A stretch of 64,000 nucleotides of DNA from Rhea pennata (GCF_028389875.1 NC_084669.1:6161501-6225500), one strand, 5' to 3'; positions 49,919 to 62,863 are shown, counted from the first letter of the stretch. The notes: a model not told the origin generated them from the sequence alone. Translations and numbers: made by a program.

Positions 49919-52900
49919 AAACTAGATTGCAATCATATGTAAACTGTTCTTATTATGTAGTGGTTCCTAATGCTTTCAGTAATTTTCAGTAGACTTGTAA
50001 CTTTCAGTGGAATAGTAACTTCAGTCAGACTCTAGCCTTAAAAATATCAAGCAAACAAAATATCAATAGCAAACAATACCAATGCTCTTACAGGCAGTTA
50101 TTTATGCACAATTTAGAAATAGCAACAGAATTTTTGCTTTTGGCTGATTTCCTTTAAAAAATTCCATTATTGTTGGAAATGTAACAGCACTCAACTTTGG
50201 AATTATGCATTTATATAACTATAAAAAGAAGAGTTTTGTGATCTTTAGAGGGGAAATAGAACAGATAAGCTTTACATTTTTAAAGAGAAACTCATTGAAG
50301 GCAGTACTAACACAGTAATGCCAAAATGATTTATATCAATATTTTACTTTGCTCCACTTACTATTGATTTTAGAAATTTTTTGTAAGTTACGCAGAATTC
50401 ACCATTATGGAGATAATGTCTTATATATGGATAAAGTAAAAAGACTTATACATATGTATATGTCTGGCCTTGAGTTATCTGTCCTGTTAAAGAATAAACC
50501 AGGAATTTCTATGAACAAACACGTACCTTGCTTTTAAATATAAAACTACTGTATTGACTGCCTTTGGATATCAATAATTACAGCTTTTAATAGCTAAATA
50601 TACCACAGTAGGATGGATGTTTTCCAGTCTGAGCGTAGAGACTATTACACATGCTGTGCTAAGGCAAGCCCTGCAGCCTGGTAAATGCTGATGCTTTAAT
50701 GAAGTGCACTTCCTAATTTTCTAATGGCTAATAGGCAAATGCTGATGTTTAAAGTGAAAACTTGTGTTGAACTAAATATTCAGCTCAGAAAGGTTTAGAT
50801 TTGCTCTTAAGTTCCAAGGGCACTTATTCCTTGAGTGTTGTATATTTGGTCCATGGCTGAAGGAAGCAGAGATCTCCCTAATATCCTTGAGCAGTTCTCT
50901 GTTCTTAATCTTTTAGTCACAGCAGGGCTAGATACAAGCTTCCTTGTTTCTTTTGTTCTTTCTTCAACTGCTTACTACGGTTGCTTTAGATTTGTTTATA
51001 CTGTCAGTGGTAGAGTTTGAGAAATGAAGCTCAACTGGTGGTAGCTTTGCTACTGGTAGCCTACTTATTATCTGTAGCTAGCAGAAGGAAAACAATGTTT
51101 TAAAAATATTTTTTTAAAACACATGGTAACTAATTGGTTGCTAATCTCTGTATATGGCATAATTCTCAGTTTAAACAAACTCTCAAAGAAATTATCCATC
51201 AAACTCTCTGCTGGAAGAAATTTTCCTCTGTGGACTTTCAAAGGATAGACTAGATCACTCAAAATTAGCAAAATTAGCAAAGATTAACTGATCTGCTAAC
51301 TACTTAGAAATAAAAGAAGGAGCCTGATTCATTTATTTTAGCACAAACCAAGAAGAATGAATGAAATTACAGATTTGTGAAAATAATAAAATCTACAAAC
51401 AGTAATGCATATACATTGTAACAAAATTAATTAGCTGATCCCAATGAAGGGAATAGAAATACTGCATTTTGCCATTTGAGACCCTTCAGGTTGTATTAAG
51501 AGATGTTACTTACGGATAAAACTAGAAAATAAACTGACCAGAGAAGAATCATTAGTTGGGATTTTGCCTTTATTTTCCTTCTGTTTTTAAACACAGTATT
51601 TGCAATTGAGCAAATACTTCATATTCAAGGAAGACAATGAGAGGCTCATATTTATGCACACTGAACCCTCAGGAGCAGTAATAACTTTGAAATGACCTCA
51701 GAGGCCTTTGAAAAGTGTGAGCTGAGTATCTGCTGAGGATATAAAAGGCTAGAAGTGGCATTTTTCTTTGGGCGAGTAAAGAGCGCTTTAAAGAGCACGG
51801 AGGGCTTTCTTCTAGGATATACTGTGTCCTCTCAACCCCTTTTCTCAATCTCTTTGGAGAAGTGCAGAGATTTCTTCCACTATCTATTCCAAAGGAGGAG
51901 TCAGACAGCAAGGCCCGTGTCCCTCCAGTAGTACTCCAGGGAGTAAGCTGCACCTCATGAGAAGGCAACCCAGAGCTTGTGGGGAAGGCTCAGCAAAAAG
52001 CAGTCCCCAGTGCACAGCTCTCTCACCTTGCTGCAACAGAGAAACATTTACCGCCTGTGTTTAAAAAATACAAGAGAAAAACCGTGTGTAATCTTTGACT
52101 GCTAAGGAATACATGATTCATGTTAGGTAGCTGTTTATTGCAAATCATATATGCTGTCTTTGTGATACTGGAAGAAAAAAATATAGAACTCAGACTGATA
52201 TATGCACGTGGGACAGCTTGTGGATTCACATACACAGTGTTGCCTGTAAATAAACCACAGTGACCTGAAAATAGAGCTAACAACGAAGATTAAGAAGCTG
52301 GTATGCAGTCATGTTGCTGTGCTGACTTCAGACTAATACTAGATGAGAATCCATCCCTGTCTGTTTTAATTATGAGTTGTTCACATAATAACCCATGCAA
52401 TTTTAGTAAAGTGAGCAGTAGGAGGAAACAAATCAAAATGATTTTGGAACTGAGCCATTATTCTGTAATTTTCAAACTGTATCCTAAATCCTTGGTGCCA
52501 CTATGCAAACTGCCAAGCTCACCTATGAATCCAATTTGGCAAAGTATCAGGCTATTAATTCAATGTTGTTTCTTTTGATAAGTCCACTTCAACTGCATAT
52601 CCACTACTGAAAACTTCACTCTGCTCCTGGATTCATTAATATGCTGTTCTGGTTTAAATGTCAGCAGCAGAACATGTAGTATACGATGAGCTTAGAGAGA
52701 ATTTTGGAGAGTGAGCTAAAATGAGCCATCACAAATGACATGTGCATTGCTCTGAATGTGACAAAAGTTTATCACAGCAATTTACTAGCCCTAAATTCTT
52801 CCCTTCGCTATCATGGTTTATCGACACAGAGGTACATCAACATAATTACCCAGGTTATTTTGTGTAATTGCTTGGTTTTAATTGCTCATATTGTCTGGGT

Positions 52901-53859
52901 TTGCAAGCAGCTTCCTATTTTTTGATATTTGAAGCCTAGAGAATGCTTTCTCTAGAACTGGAAATTTGGCCAGGCTGTGGAAATTATATCTGAAGTCATT
53001 GCACCTGAGAATATCTACAGTGGGAGAATTAAGCTGCCTGAAATGCAAAAATTTACCACTCAGGAACAATTTCATTCCCACTAAGCTTATTGAGAGTCTT
53101 GCCAATGACTTCCCCAGGAGCAGATAGATGCTTGAGCAGGCCAATGAAACAACTGGTGTATGTTTATCAAGTAAGTGTACAACCTTGCAGTCAACCATGT
53201 AACAAAATGTCTAGGCCAGAAAGACCAACAAAATGTTTATTCTGTAGGCTTTGAGCTACAAAATGTTTGTCAACATTCCATACTAAACCTAAGACCTTGA
53301 GTACTAAAATGTCAAAGGCATGAAAAGCAGAGAATATTGCAATGCCAGACAGAGATTATTCATTGGAGTGTTCTATTTTTGTGTTTTCTTGAAAGGAAGT
53401 GAATGACACACACCAGCAAACACAGCTGACTTTGGAGAGCTAAATAAACGTTTTGGGGGCAGATTGTGGTCACCCTCTGGGCTGCTGCCAGGGAAAGCAA
53501 AGCACTCCCTGTGCAGATCAATTCATTCTACTACAAAGAGCCCAGTGAAATTAGGGTGGGTGTTAGTGGAATAAATGAGATTCTTACGATCAGTAAAAGC
53601 ACCCTGGCATATGGTGATTGATGAAGGTGCAGGATAGTTACACGAGCTCTGATTATCCTTTGGATTTATGGAGTCATGGAATGAAAAGCCAGAAAGGATT
53701 GTCGTCACTTATGCATAGGCTGCAAGACCCCTCCTTAGTTTTAACTAGACCTTGTCTTTAAGGAAAACATCTGCTCTTAACCTATAAAATGCCCTCAGTA
53801 GAAAATCACTACCAGTGTTTAACATGTCATTTCAGTGTTCAAAAATAACCTGGTAACAA

Positions 53860-54400
53860 GATATAGAGGTATATTGTTCCTCTTCCTTCTCTCTGACTTT
53901 ATCTGACTGGAGGACTCTAGCAAGCCCAATACTCTTTGGCAAGTGACAGGACTCCATTCAGCATTAGGTCTGAGATGTACTATTAGACCCAGTTCATGGG
54001 GTCTTCCTGAGACGAACAGAAAGTGGCAGGTAGAAACAAACTTCATCATTTTCCCTATGGGTATATTATGGGAAACAGTATCAAAAGTCTTACTAAACCT
54101 GAGATAAACAACATCCACTGCTCTCCCTTTTCCACTGTGCCAGTCATCTCATCATAGAGGCTATCAGTTTGGTTAAGGACAATTTCCCATCCATAAATCC
54201 ATGCTGATTACTCCCAATCACTGACTTGTCTTTGGTCTGGAAATGGTTCCCAGGATTAGTTGCTCCATCACCTTCCCCGGGATTGGGGTAAGGCTCACCA
54301 ACCTGTACTTCCCCAAATCCTCCTTCTGCTCATCTTGAAGATGGTAGTGACATTTGCTTTATTCTATGAGATTACTGATATTAAAGTGACAGTTTATGAT
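53860..54400 (-). mobile_element. old CR1-type LINE fragment, reverse-transcriptase region
   Basis: Reading the minus strand, the order is SLTPIPGKVMEQ-like residues (about 54300), then DVVYLRFSKTFDTVSHN (54118 downwards), then an EWSPVTC segment. This is the fingers and palm part of a CR1 reverse transcriptase. FSK-FDTVSHNIL is the conserved region around motif A; the family usually has DFSKAFDTVSH, here changed to RFSKTFDTVSH, so the first catalytic Asp is lost. Stops and frameshifts interrupt the frame between 54120 and 54300, and a deletion follows motif A. It is much more diverged than the 8.9 and 59 kb copies, so it is an older insertion. Confidence 0.8.
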
Positions 54401-54569
54401 TTTGCCAAGACCACCTTTAACAGTTTGCAAAAAAAGAATTGATCCTAATGTACACATTAACATCCCACTAGTTTTAGTAGAATACTATTCAGAAAGAGGA
54501 CATGTTTAATAGTTTCTGGTTGTTGCCACAAACCTATTTCCATGTAGCCATATTTACTTTTACAGGAAA

Positions 54570-54665
54570 TTTCCACAGTAGATCAGACCAGTGGATGTAA
54601 CCAGATCCATCCTGTCCAGCATCTTTGTCTGAAAGTGCAAGTTCTTGTCAGAAAGTAAAATTCTT
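54570..54665 (-). mobile_element. possible ancient CR1 3' terminal fragment
   Basis: The plus strand reads GATCAGACCAGTGG...CCAGATCCATCCTGTCCAGCATCTTTGTCTGAAAGTG. This resembles the reverse complement of the old amniote CR1 end, with its GGTCTGACCCAGT-type sequence. It lies upstream, in minus-strand terms, of the reverse-transcriptase fragment at 53860-54400. It must therefore be a separate copy or a rearranged piece. Confidence 0.4.
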
Positions 54666-54669
54666 GCCC

Positions 54670-57410
54670 CTATATAATTAGGATGACTGAAAAGTAAATT
54701 TTGGTTAAATTCTTACTAGAGCTTCATTTATGAAGCAACTTGACAGCACAGTAAAATTACCTGATAATTTTTTTCTTAAATAGAGAGATTGGATTTTAAC
54801 AGTTCAGATGGTCAGTTCTGTCATAGCCCCTTTGTGCAGTTACATTTATAGTTGTATGATTCAGTTGTAATAGAGAAAAATATGATATTGAGCTGGCAGG
54901 TGATAGAGTTGTACTCTACTCATCAGTGTAAATATATTTGGATAACATTATTTTGCAACAGATATAAGGGTTTTATTCCAATTCTTTAGTTAAATTTTAA
55001 TACAGTATTTTGAAAGATGTTTTTATCTACATTGAACTTGCTGTCTTAATTAGACCAACTGCATTTATTTTGTATAAACGTTTGGGATTTAATGATATAC
55101 TTTCTGCAATAATGCTTTACAACTACTATTTCTTAAGCCTTATGAGATAACAGAAATGCCATAATTTTGTGTTCTAAGTCAGATATAAGTGGAGCTGTCA
55201 TGCAATATTCCATTTCTGACAAGATACCAGTGAATCAAGAGAAGAAAGAAAATAACGCTCAAAAAAAAAACAAAACAAAACAAAAAAAAAACCAGTGACT
55301 AATGGGAACATAGCTGAGCTAGGATTTCAGTGAATAGTGTTAGTTACATAACGTGCCAAAAGACAAAGTTACCAAAGGGAATGAATTTATTGGATGTAAA
55401 TTGTAATCAAGACCAGAACAGTACTCAAAATTAAGTGCTGCTAAGCACAGAAATGAAGAAAAAGGATAACTGTTCTAATTTTAACGGAGTTTTGTTTTTC
55501 TTGGCTTATTATTCTGTGGTAGATGTCCTGCATATAAATTATATGGATTTTTTAAATTGACAAGTGAAAAAATCTCATTAAAACAAAATCCTATTCATGC
55601 TACTGATAACACTCCATGTTATTAAAGCTGAAATAAATTTTTAAAATTTCATTTACTTTTCAATAATTAACTCACACTTTTATATGTTATTATATGATGT
55701 CTTTAAAGGAGGAGAAAAAAAAGTCAACCAAAAAGTTGATATTTTTGCCTATTATACAAAACCAATCTTACTGTAAGGTAAACATTGCATGCATTGTTCT
55801 CCCATGGATTGTCTGCATTTGCTGATAATTCATTCATTTTTCTGATTCATCACTGTTTTCTTGCAAGCAATTAAATGGCCCTCATGCTTCCTCAATAAAT
55901 ACAAGAGAGCTTGATTGCACAGAGGTAATAGGAAGGATGAATGGATTGAATTTTGACATGGCTCTTGCCTTTGCTTTTATTTCTGTGTTTCTTGATGGCA
56001 ACACAAAAAAACAACCTACTGCCAGTGCAAATGTAGGTAAGGAAACCCAGATAGACCCAATAGGAAACTCTCCAGAATGTAACTTAGGGCATGTAAATGG
56101 ATACACAACTGCAGAACAGACACTAATGGATAGAAGTTCTCTATGAAAGAATACCTTGCTGAATAAGAAGGTGTTGCTGTCTGTTGGAGGGCTGGTGCTA
56201 GCCATGAATTTTTCACACCCACATGCAAGACACACCAGTCTTGCAATTGGTCTTTCCCTCCCTATGTATAAGAAGAAAATTTAATTAATTTCCACAGTGA
56301 TATTAAAAACTCTATGCCTAATAAAAACACTGCTGAAATCCTCCTTCTGTAACACAGGAAAAGTCTGGGTGAGCATATTGGGTTTATGCTGTTGATTACA
56401 AATCAAATATTCCAACAAAGCGAAAGGTTACAGAACATATGTCCTTGGGCAGGAGGAGATGGCATGCTGGAGTGATGCCAGACTCAGTGCAGTCATGTTC
56501 CTAGTGCATCCACTGGAGAGAAATAAAACCAGATGAGTTTGTATTAGACTTTCCACTGTGTGCTAGTAGATAAGGGTCTTCTGACAAGTGTTTTCTCTGG
56601 AATTAGCAGAAACTTTAACATAGTTGTTAAAGAGACTGAGACTGTTGGTAGATCTAGACTGCTACTTGGGCTATGGTATCCTTGCCCTTAAGGATCAGTG
56701 CTCAAAACATTATATGGTCTCAGTAACATTCTTTCAACAGAGCCAGCATGACAATAGGCTAGAGATCAAGGAGTATGAACAGTGACTACTCTAGGGATAG
56801 TTTATAGATAGGACATTACAGTGATTCCCCTGATATAGCCCACTGATTCATTGCACACTGCTGGAAGCTGGTTTCCTGAGTGAGCCAGAAAAGTCAGGTT
56901 CAGCCGCTCCTGCTGTCACTTCTGTCTTGGAAAGGGATTGCAATAGCCCAGATGATGTCCCAGCAATCTGGAAAACGTGTAATGCAGCCTCAGCACAGAA
57001 ACTGCATTTGAGTTGCTTGGAAGCTGTTTACACACAGCTCAGGACCATAAATTGGCTATCCCTGCTCTAGTGGCTGAACTGTACTCGGAGACAAAGGAAA
57101 GGAAAACTCTGTCTCCCATCCACTACATGTGGAAGCTCACAATTTTCTTCCTACTTAGTTTTTTCCATTTGTGGGAAGATTCAGCCCATATTGATGAAGG
57201 AGAAAAGAAGCCTCAAAGCACTCTGAGCCTATCCATCCCACGGCAATGGAGCTCTGGAGAAGAAAAGTTTATCCCAAATTGGGAGGTTCTCATGAAAATG
57301 CACTGGTCCATTTAACGTCTCTACACTGGCAATTGGACCTACGGCAATGAAGTGGGCCTGATTCACCTCCTCATGAGAGCTGATTGTGGTTAAATGTAAT
57401 TTTGGCTTGT
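54670..57410. other. AT-rich DNA, possible intron
   Basis: No gene supported. A 69-codon plus frame (55937-56146) with a hydrophobic start and a 117-codon minus frame (55882-56235) overlap each other and match nothing I know. An A-rich tract lies at 55261-55291. Confidence 0.6.
55261..55291. repeat. (CAAAA)n-type A-rich tract
   Basis: Ten A, two CAAAA units, then nine A and a CC end. A low-complexity tract. Confidence 0.9.
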
Positions 57411-57419
57411 GCCTTGCAG

Positions 57420-57559
57420 CTATGAAATGGGACTTGAAAGGAGCGCAGCAGAATCCAGGATTTCGGTCTCAATCTATGAAAGTTACTAGTGCTCTCAACA
57501 CTGCCTGTGTTCAGTGGCTTACAGAGGCTACAGAAATGCACTTCAAACAGTCCGCAAAG
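57420..57559 (+). CDS. candidate internal exon, unknown protein
   Basis: The acceptor TTTTGGCTTGTGCCTTGCAG and donor AAAG|GTATAT bound a 140-nt segment made of two bases of a split codon and 46 codons. One frame is open throughout and opens MKWDLKGAQQNPGFRSQ, later ACVQWLTEATEMHFKQ. The other two frames contain stops. GC content is visibly higher than in the flanks, as in coding sequence. The leading phase fits the exon at 46192-46313 and the phase-0 end fits the exon at 63501-63555. The mixed polar/hydrophobic sequence suggests a soluble, partly helical segment. I do not recognise the family, and no signal peptide or membrane segment is present. A chance open segment cannot be excluded. Confidence 0.4.
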
Positions 57560-59050
57560 GTATATTTAGTTTTTCGTTTTGTACTTTTCACAAGAGAATT
57601 TGTCACAGACATTATTATTTTCTATGAACTCTTTTATTCTCTTATTTGATTATTAATGACAATAAACATTTTGTTATATCTTCGCAATTTGGATCGTACA
57701 CAGAAGGACCTGCCTCTTACAATTATTTTCACATCCAAATAGGACTCTTGGGCATCCAGTTCTCTTTATTTTTTGTAAACCGCCTGTTCTAAAAGGTGAT
57801 AGACTAAACAGGCCATGGAAAGAGGGGGAAGATGTTAGCTGTAGAACTGGCTCTTCAAGAATATGCTAAGTCAGATCTAAAATCCTATTAAAGCACTAAT
57901 GAACTACTCAATCACCTTGTCTGTCAGCAAAAATAATTCTTTTTTTATTGTCTTCCTCCTAATAACAATTATTCACCATTTTATGTAGTACTTCCCACAT
58001 TCTGTACGAGGCACAGAAAATAGCTAATTAATTTCAACTCGAAACACTCAAAAAGAATTAAAAACAGATACTGCAGTATATGTGTAATGGCCAGTATCCC
58101 AGTAGACTACCCTAAAGAGGTAGTAAAGCCTTAAAACACCAGATCCCTCTACAGAGACAGAGCAAATCAGAGTTGTAAGACTATTCCCTGGCCTTTCTCG
58201 TCAAACTGGATCTGTGGTGCAAGCAATTTGAAAGAAGGGAATGAGTTGTGTTCAGTATTGTGGACACACCAGATGGTACTGTGAGCCGTAAGGCTGTAGG
58301 ACCATAAGTGACAGCTGTAACCTAAAGGAACTCCTAAGGATTGTGTGAGTTACGCTAAGGCGATGGAAGAGCTCAAAGCCATGAAGGACCAGAAGTGTAT
58401 TAAAACTATTTTATTTCTCTTTCTCTGTTGTGCTTCCGAGTGACTCAGCAACTCAGTCTACATCCCCATCAGATGGCGGGGCCAAGGCCCTCGGTAGGAG
58501 CCTTGTGCTTATGCGTGCCTCTAAGCTAAAGCAGATTATTATCAGCTTGCGCACCTGCTCACAGCTCCACAGAATGAAGGAAATGCCTCTGAAAAAGGCT
58601 AGCTACCAAACTGCTTGGAGTTTTGTGAGTGAAGCGTCCTGTGAAACAGCCAAAATTGATAGCACAGACCATACAGAGTGAAAAGCACCCCAAAGACTCC
58701 TGAGCAATTGGATTACTGCATTCAGCCCCACGTGAATGTCAGTCTGGAGATGGCTCCCGTGGCTTGCAAGGGTAGGTGCAACAAGCAAAAGCAAGGGTAG
58801 GTGCAACCAGTCAAAGGTAAGTTAAAATCTAGTGACTGAATAGGACAAATTTAGGCTAGCTGGCATACGATCCTATCTTTCTGCAGCATCTCTAGGCCTA
58901 ATCAGAAGCAGTTAGCATAGGGAGTGAGTTTCAATGAGAAGCGCTTGAAAATCCACTTGAAACACAAAAATCAGGCCAACTCAATGTAAAAATTATAGTA
59001 TGTAAAGAAAAGATTCTGGTCCAGGAGATTTTGGCTTTCCAGTGTTTCTT
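57560..59050. other. possible intron sequence
   Basis: If the neighbouring exons are real this lies inside an intron of about 5.9 kb. It contains a GC-richer patch at 58430-58560 with an AP-1/NRF2-like core TGACTCAGCA (58441-58450) and a 25-bp imperfect tandem duplication (58766-58815). The 83-codon plus frame at 58430-58681 is not recognised. Confidence 0.55.
58766..58815. repeat. 25-bp imperfect tandem duplication
   Basis: GCAAGGGTAGGTGCAAC occurs at 58766 and again at 58791. The remaining 8 bases of each unit are similar (AAGCAAAA against CAGTCAAA). Confidence 0.85.
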
Positions 59051-59055
59051 TTGTA

Positions 59056-59518
59056 ACTGGAGAGAGTCCAGCGTAGGGCTACAAAGATGGTCAGAGGGCT
59101 GGAGCATCTGCCCTACAAGGAACGGCTGCGAGAGCTGGGCCTCTTCAGCCTGGGGAAGAGAAGACTGAGGGGGGATCTGATCAATGTGTACAAGTACCTG
59201 AAGGGAGGGTGTCAAGGGGACGGGGACAAACTCTTTTCAGTTGTCCCATGTGACAGGACAAGAGGCAGTGGGCAGAAACTGAAGCACAGGAAGTTCCGCC
59301 TGAGCGTGAGGGGGAATTTCTTCCCTGTGAGAGTGACGGAGCCCTGGACCAGGTTGCCCAGAGAGGTTGTGGAGTCTCCTTCTCTGGAGATCTTCAAGAC
59401 CCGCCTGGATGCAACCCTGTCTAACACACTCTAGCGTGCTCCCTGTGCTGAGCGGGGAGGTTGGACTAGATGATCCCCAGAGGTCCCTTCCAACCTTACT
59501 GATTCTATGATTCTGTGA
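59056..59518 (+). mobile_element. CR1 LINE, 5'-truncated, coding frame open to the natural stop
   Basis: This is a 3' fragment of a CR1 non-LTR retrotransposon. From 59057 the frame is open without a break to the family's normal stop (TAG at 59432-59434), about 125 codons. It shows [51 protein letters not shown] and [12 protein letters not shown]. The short 3' UTR follows (GGTTGGACTAGATGATCC, CTTCCAACCTTACTG), ending in ATTCTATGATTCTGTGA, the CR1 octamer-type tail (59501-59518). The catalytic palm domain is absent because of the 5' truncation, so it cannot move itself. It lies in the same orientation as the 8.9 kb copy and, if the predicted gene is real, within one of its introns in sense. 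Confidence 0.95.
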
Positions 59519-59708
59519 GAAAATCAGAAGAAACAGTGACTGGAAGCTCTGAATCTAATAACCAGATATTGTCTTGCATTCAGCAAGAATCTGCTTTATT
59601 TCAGAATGTAGCTAGGCTGTATCCTGCTTTTACCTGAGGCTAATGTTTTGAGAGCTTCTTCCTGACAAATTTGCAGAATATGTGCACTGTCATTTGAAAG
59701 TGCCACAT

Positions 59709-59757
59709 GACATACATACAAACATATATACATACATGCATGTACATACATACATAC
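59709..59757. repeat. (ACAT)n-type microsatellite
   Basis: Imperfect CATA/CATG tetranucleotide repeats over about 49 bases, including the short palindrome ACATGCATGT. Confidence 0.9.
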
Positions 59758-60466
59758 AACTAATTTACCAGACCTGAAGTGCAAGTCTTGGACAAAATAC
59801 CACATTTTCTCCAACTTTTGCCAGGATGACATTTTTTAAAAAGGAGGACACATGTAAGAAAAAGCAGGCTTTTGCTAGCCCAATAGTGTTTATAGCTTGG
59901 AGTCATACAGCTGCAAACATTCACAGCTCTGTGCTTGAATTACGCTCTTCAATTGTCCAGACATATTTGTCTCTCCATTTTGTGTTGGTTGGGATGCATA
60001 ACTAACGTGCAGGGGTAACTGAGTTGCGTATCTCTCCCTTTCAGAGTACAGTTAGGAAAATTCTTTTCATGGAATCATATCCCAACTTTGCATTTATACT
60101 AATGGAATTTTCTGTGCAAACTGATTAGCTATGTATGATGCTCCCTTCCCTCGTGTATGTATTTGTCACTTTGTTTCTTTTGATAGAAAACAATAAACAG
60201 ATAGCACTTCTCACTGAACACCATCCCTCTCTGCCATCTGTGTTGGATTATGGCTTCCACTATGAATAACTGCCTGTGTACCTTTACATGTCAGAAATAC
60301 TATCCAGATAAAATATTCCTTCAAATTTCTCTCCAACCTCCTGCTGACCATTGACTTACTAACACAGCTGATTGCCATGGAAAATATTTGTGGGAATATG
60401 CAAGCTCTTCTAGGTCATGCTGGCAGGAATGCACCCTAGTATCTCATACAATCCCAAATTAAGATT

Positions 60467-60482
60467 TTGTTGTTGTTGTTGT
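60467..60482. repeat. (TTG)5 run
   Basis: Five TTG units followed by TTTGTTT. A short simple repeat. Confidence 0.85.
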
Positions 60483-61298
60483 TTGTTTATTTAGATGGAT
60501 TTACAAACCATTGCCACGTCAGATGGAAATATCAGAGGAACCAGCTGATAAACATTCCATCAGTTCCATTACACCTTTAAGCCAACTCACACACATGATT
60601 CTAGGCTAACTGTACAGTTGCTATTTATCAAAAAGGATATTCCTAGAGAACATTGCTTTTGTCCTGTTTAGAATGAAATCCAGCAAACTCCTGCTAGCTT
60701 GGCTGCTGGGTGTTGTCCTGGTACTCACTAAGTGAGTACGAATTTCTACACAAGTGGCATTTCTGTACAGACTTGCCCAAACAAACATCAGATTATTTTG
60801 GTGCCCACTGCTAACCAATTTGCTCTGCTACTTGTAAATGGTAAGTACTATTTCTCTGCCAAGAGACACAGTGAAAGGCAGTACTCAGTCTCTGAGTACA
60901 TAGCTATATACATTGCTAAGCTATATTTAAACTAAACCATATTTTTGCAGCCTGCAATATGTGGACATATTCATTGTATTCTCTGCATCAGGATCTTTTT
61001 TTCTGGAGGGAAAGAATCTCATGGACATACCTGTTACTTAAGTGAAAAGCATTGTCATTATCTTTTACTAAGAATGATGTTTAGAATCAGTCTCTTGTGT
61101 ACATTAATAATGACAGACTAATTGAATCTGGAAACTCATTGCTCCCAGGCAATGGATTCAGGGTTAATATTAGCATTTTATAGTTTTGGATAGAATGCAA
61201 GCAAGGGGTTTGCCAAGAAAAACAGAAGGTTTGCTTTTACTGCTGGCAGGTATTGTTACAGTTCCATTTGTTATGACTGGAGTTCAGCAATTTATATC

Positions 61299-61328
61299 GG
61301 CAGAAAGCTTAGGGGCAGAAAGCTTAGC
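61299..61328. repeat. 15-bp tandem duplication
   Basis: GGCAGAAAGCTTAGG (61299-61313) is followed directly by GGCAGAAAGCTTAGC (61314-61328), with one difference. A small slippage duplication. Confidence 0.9.
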
Positions 61329-62863
61329 ATTATGTCCTTAACTCGGTGTTGTACTCCAAGTGAAATCCTATATAATACACATTGAAACTCCTCTACTAAA
61401 GAGAATTTTAAAAAGTTCCTATCTCCTTTCCTCTTTGAAGGAGTTCTTTCTTGAAACTGAGCATGGAAAGGTCAAAGATTAAATGTGGATTTCATTGTTG
61501 TTTTAAAGTGCACACAAGAGTGTAAGAACTAAGAAACTTATTACCTTTGCGTTCTAGGTTGCCACTGGTACATGAGGTTTATCACTGGGTAATGGAGAAG
61601 GTTGGATGGGAACATTGTTTATTGGTAGCAAGCCCTTGTTAAAATTTTGGCAGCACATTTTTGAGCCAGACATGTTTGTGCATCACTAAATGCTGCATAG
61701 GGCACAAAAGAAGATTTTTACTATTCTTCTTTATCTTAAAAATTTCTCTGCGTGATTTCCATGGTTTAAGTCTCATAATTTTTTTCTACATATTCTATAT
61801 GTATTTCTATATGTTCTAATGGGACTTTTCACTCATTTCCTGTGCCTCAAAACACATTCATCCAGACAGATATGCTCTTCACATACAGCTCATAAACATC
61901 TACCTTTTCTGCATAGTTCTGGAGGTAGGAAGTGGCTATTGCTATAAATTAATTGCATTTGAAACCTGCTATATTCCTAAGGGAACTGTTTTCAAAGATG
62001 ACTAGCCATCTGTCTCTACTTCTGGTATATTTTCTGCTTCCACATCCATATGTTAAGGTAGAAATAGTGTTTTCAATTCAGATGCCTAATTTGGTCTGTA
62101 CGTTGTAGATTTGTAATGATAAATCTAGTTTAAGCCAGGAAATGAAGTTTTTCCCCTCTTCATTTGCCAATATGAATTACTTCTTCATATGTCTAATGGC
62201 TTGCAGGTTACTCCCCCAGTATTTGAATTTAGTATAGTATATTTTACCATCATCAAGTCTAAGTTCCAGCCTCCTGCTTGTTCACTGAGATGCATGATCA
62301 TTTACCAGTTACCATTCTTCTGTGCTAGCCATGTTTTCTCCCAATAAGATTTCTATTATAATAAATGAGACAAATATGGTGAGTATCAAAAAATCTTGCA
62401 AAACATTGCTTTAGTTAGCAAATGTCTTAGTAAGATTTTACTGGAGAGACTGTGTTATATTCACAGACACCAAGAAAGACTAGTAGTAGAAAGAAAATGT
62501 TATTTTATTTCTCTGCAGACACATTGTATGTGGGCATAGCTGAGCCCATCCTGTGCAGTCAAGAAGTTTGACAGTGTGACCAAGAAAAAAAATGATTGGA
62601 GACAATTTGCTGTAGCTCTGCACCAGGCAAGATAGGGGTTTTTTTGAAATAAAATGTTTCTACATTGACAGGATCAGAGCGTAAGAAGCCTGTAGCAAAT
62701 GGGAAGCATTGGGTATTCATGGCAGAAAGAGAAGGAGGGAGAAAAACATACAGTCTTTCTGGAGCCATTTGATCCTATACTCTGGCAACTGTCAAGAGCT
62801 GTAATCGCTCCCTGCCAAGCTGGCACCTACATCTGATGCACTGCTTGGACACCCTCTGAGCAG

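Larger units (their letters stand above)
46314..53850. other. AT-rich DNA, possible intron
   Basis: If the exons at 46192 and 57420 are real, this is the left part of an intron of about 11.1 kb. It contains the CATCTC repeat (46395-46451), a CpG-bearing patch (48840-49110) and a 27-base A-run (49887-49913). The region around 52740-53200 has long, unrepetitive sequence that could be a conserved non-coding element, but this cannot be judged from one sequence. No repeat family is recognised. Confidence 0.55.

Noticed and set aside
55882..56235. 117-codon minus frame and a 69-codon plus frame with a signal-peptide-like start
   Set aside because: They overlap on opposite strands, lack Cys or domain patterns of secreted proteins, and have no supporting splice context.
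58931..59427. Minus-strand frames over the CR1 copies (also 9105-9550)
   Set aside because: Shadows of the plus-strand CR1 coding frame.
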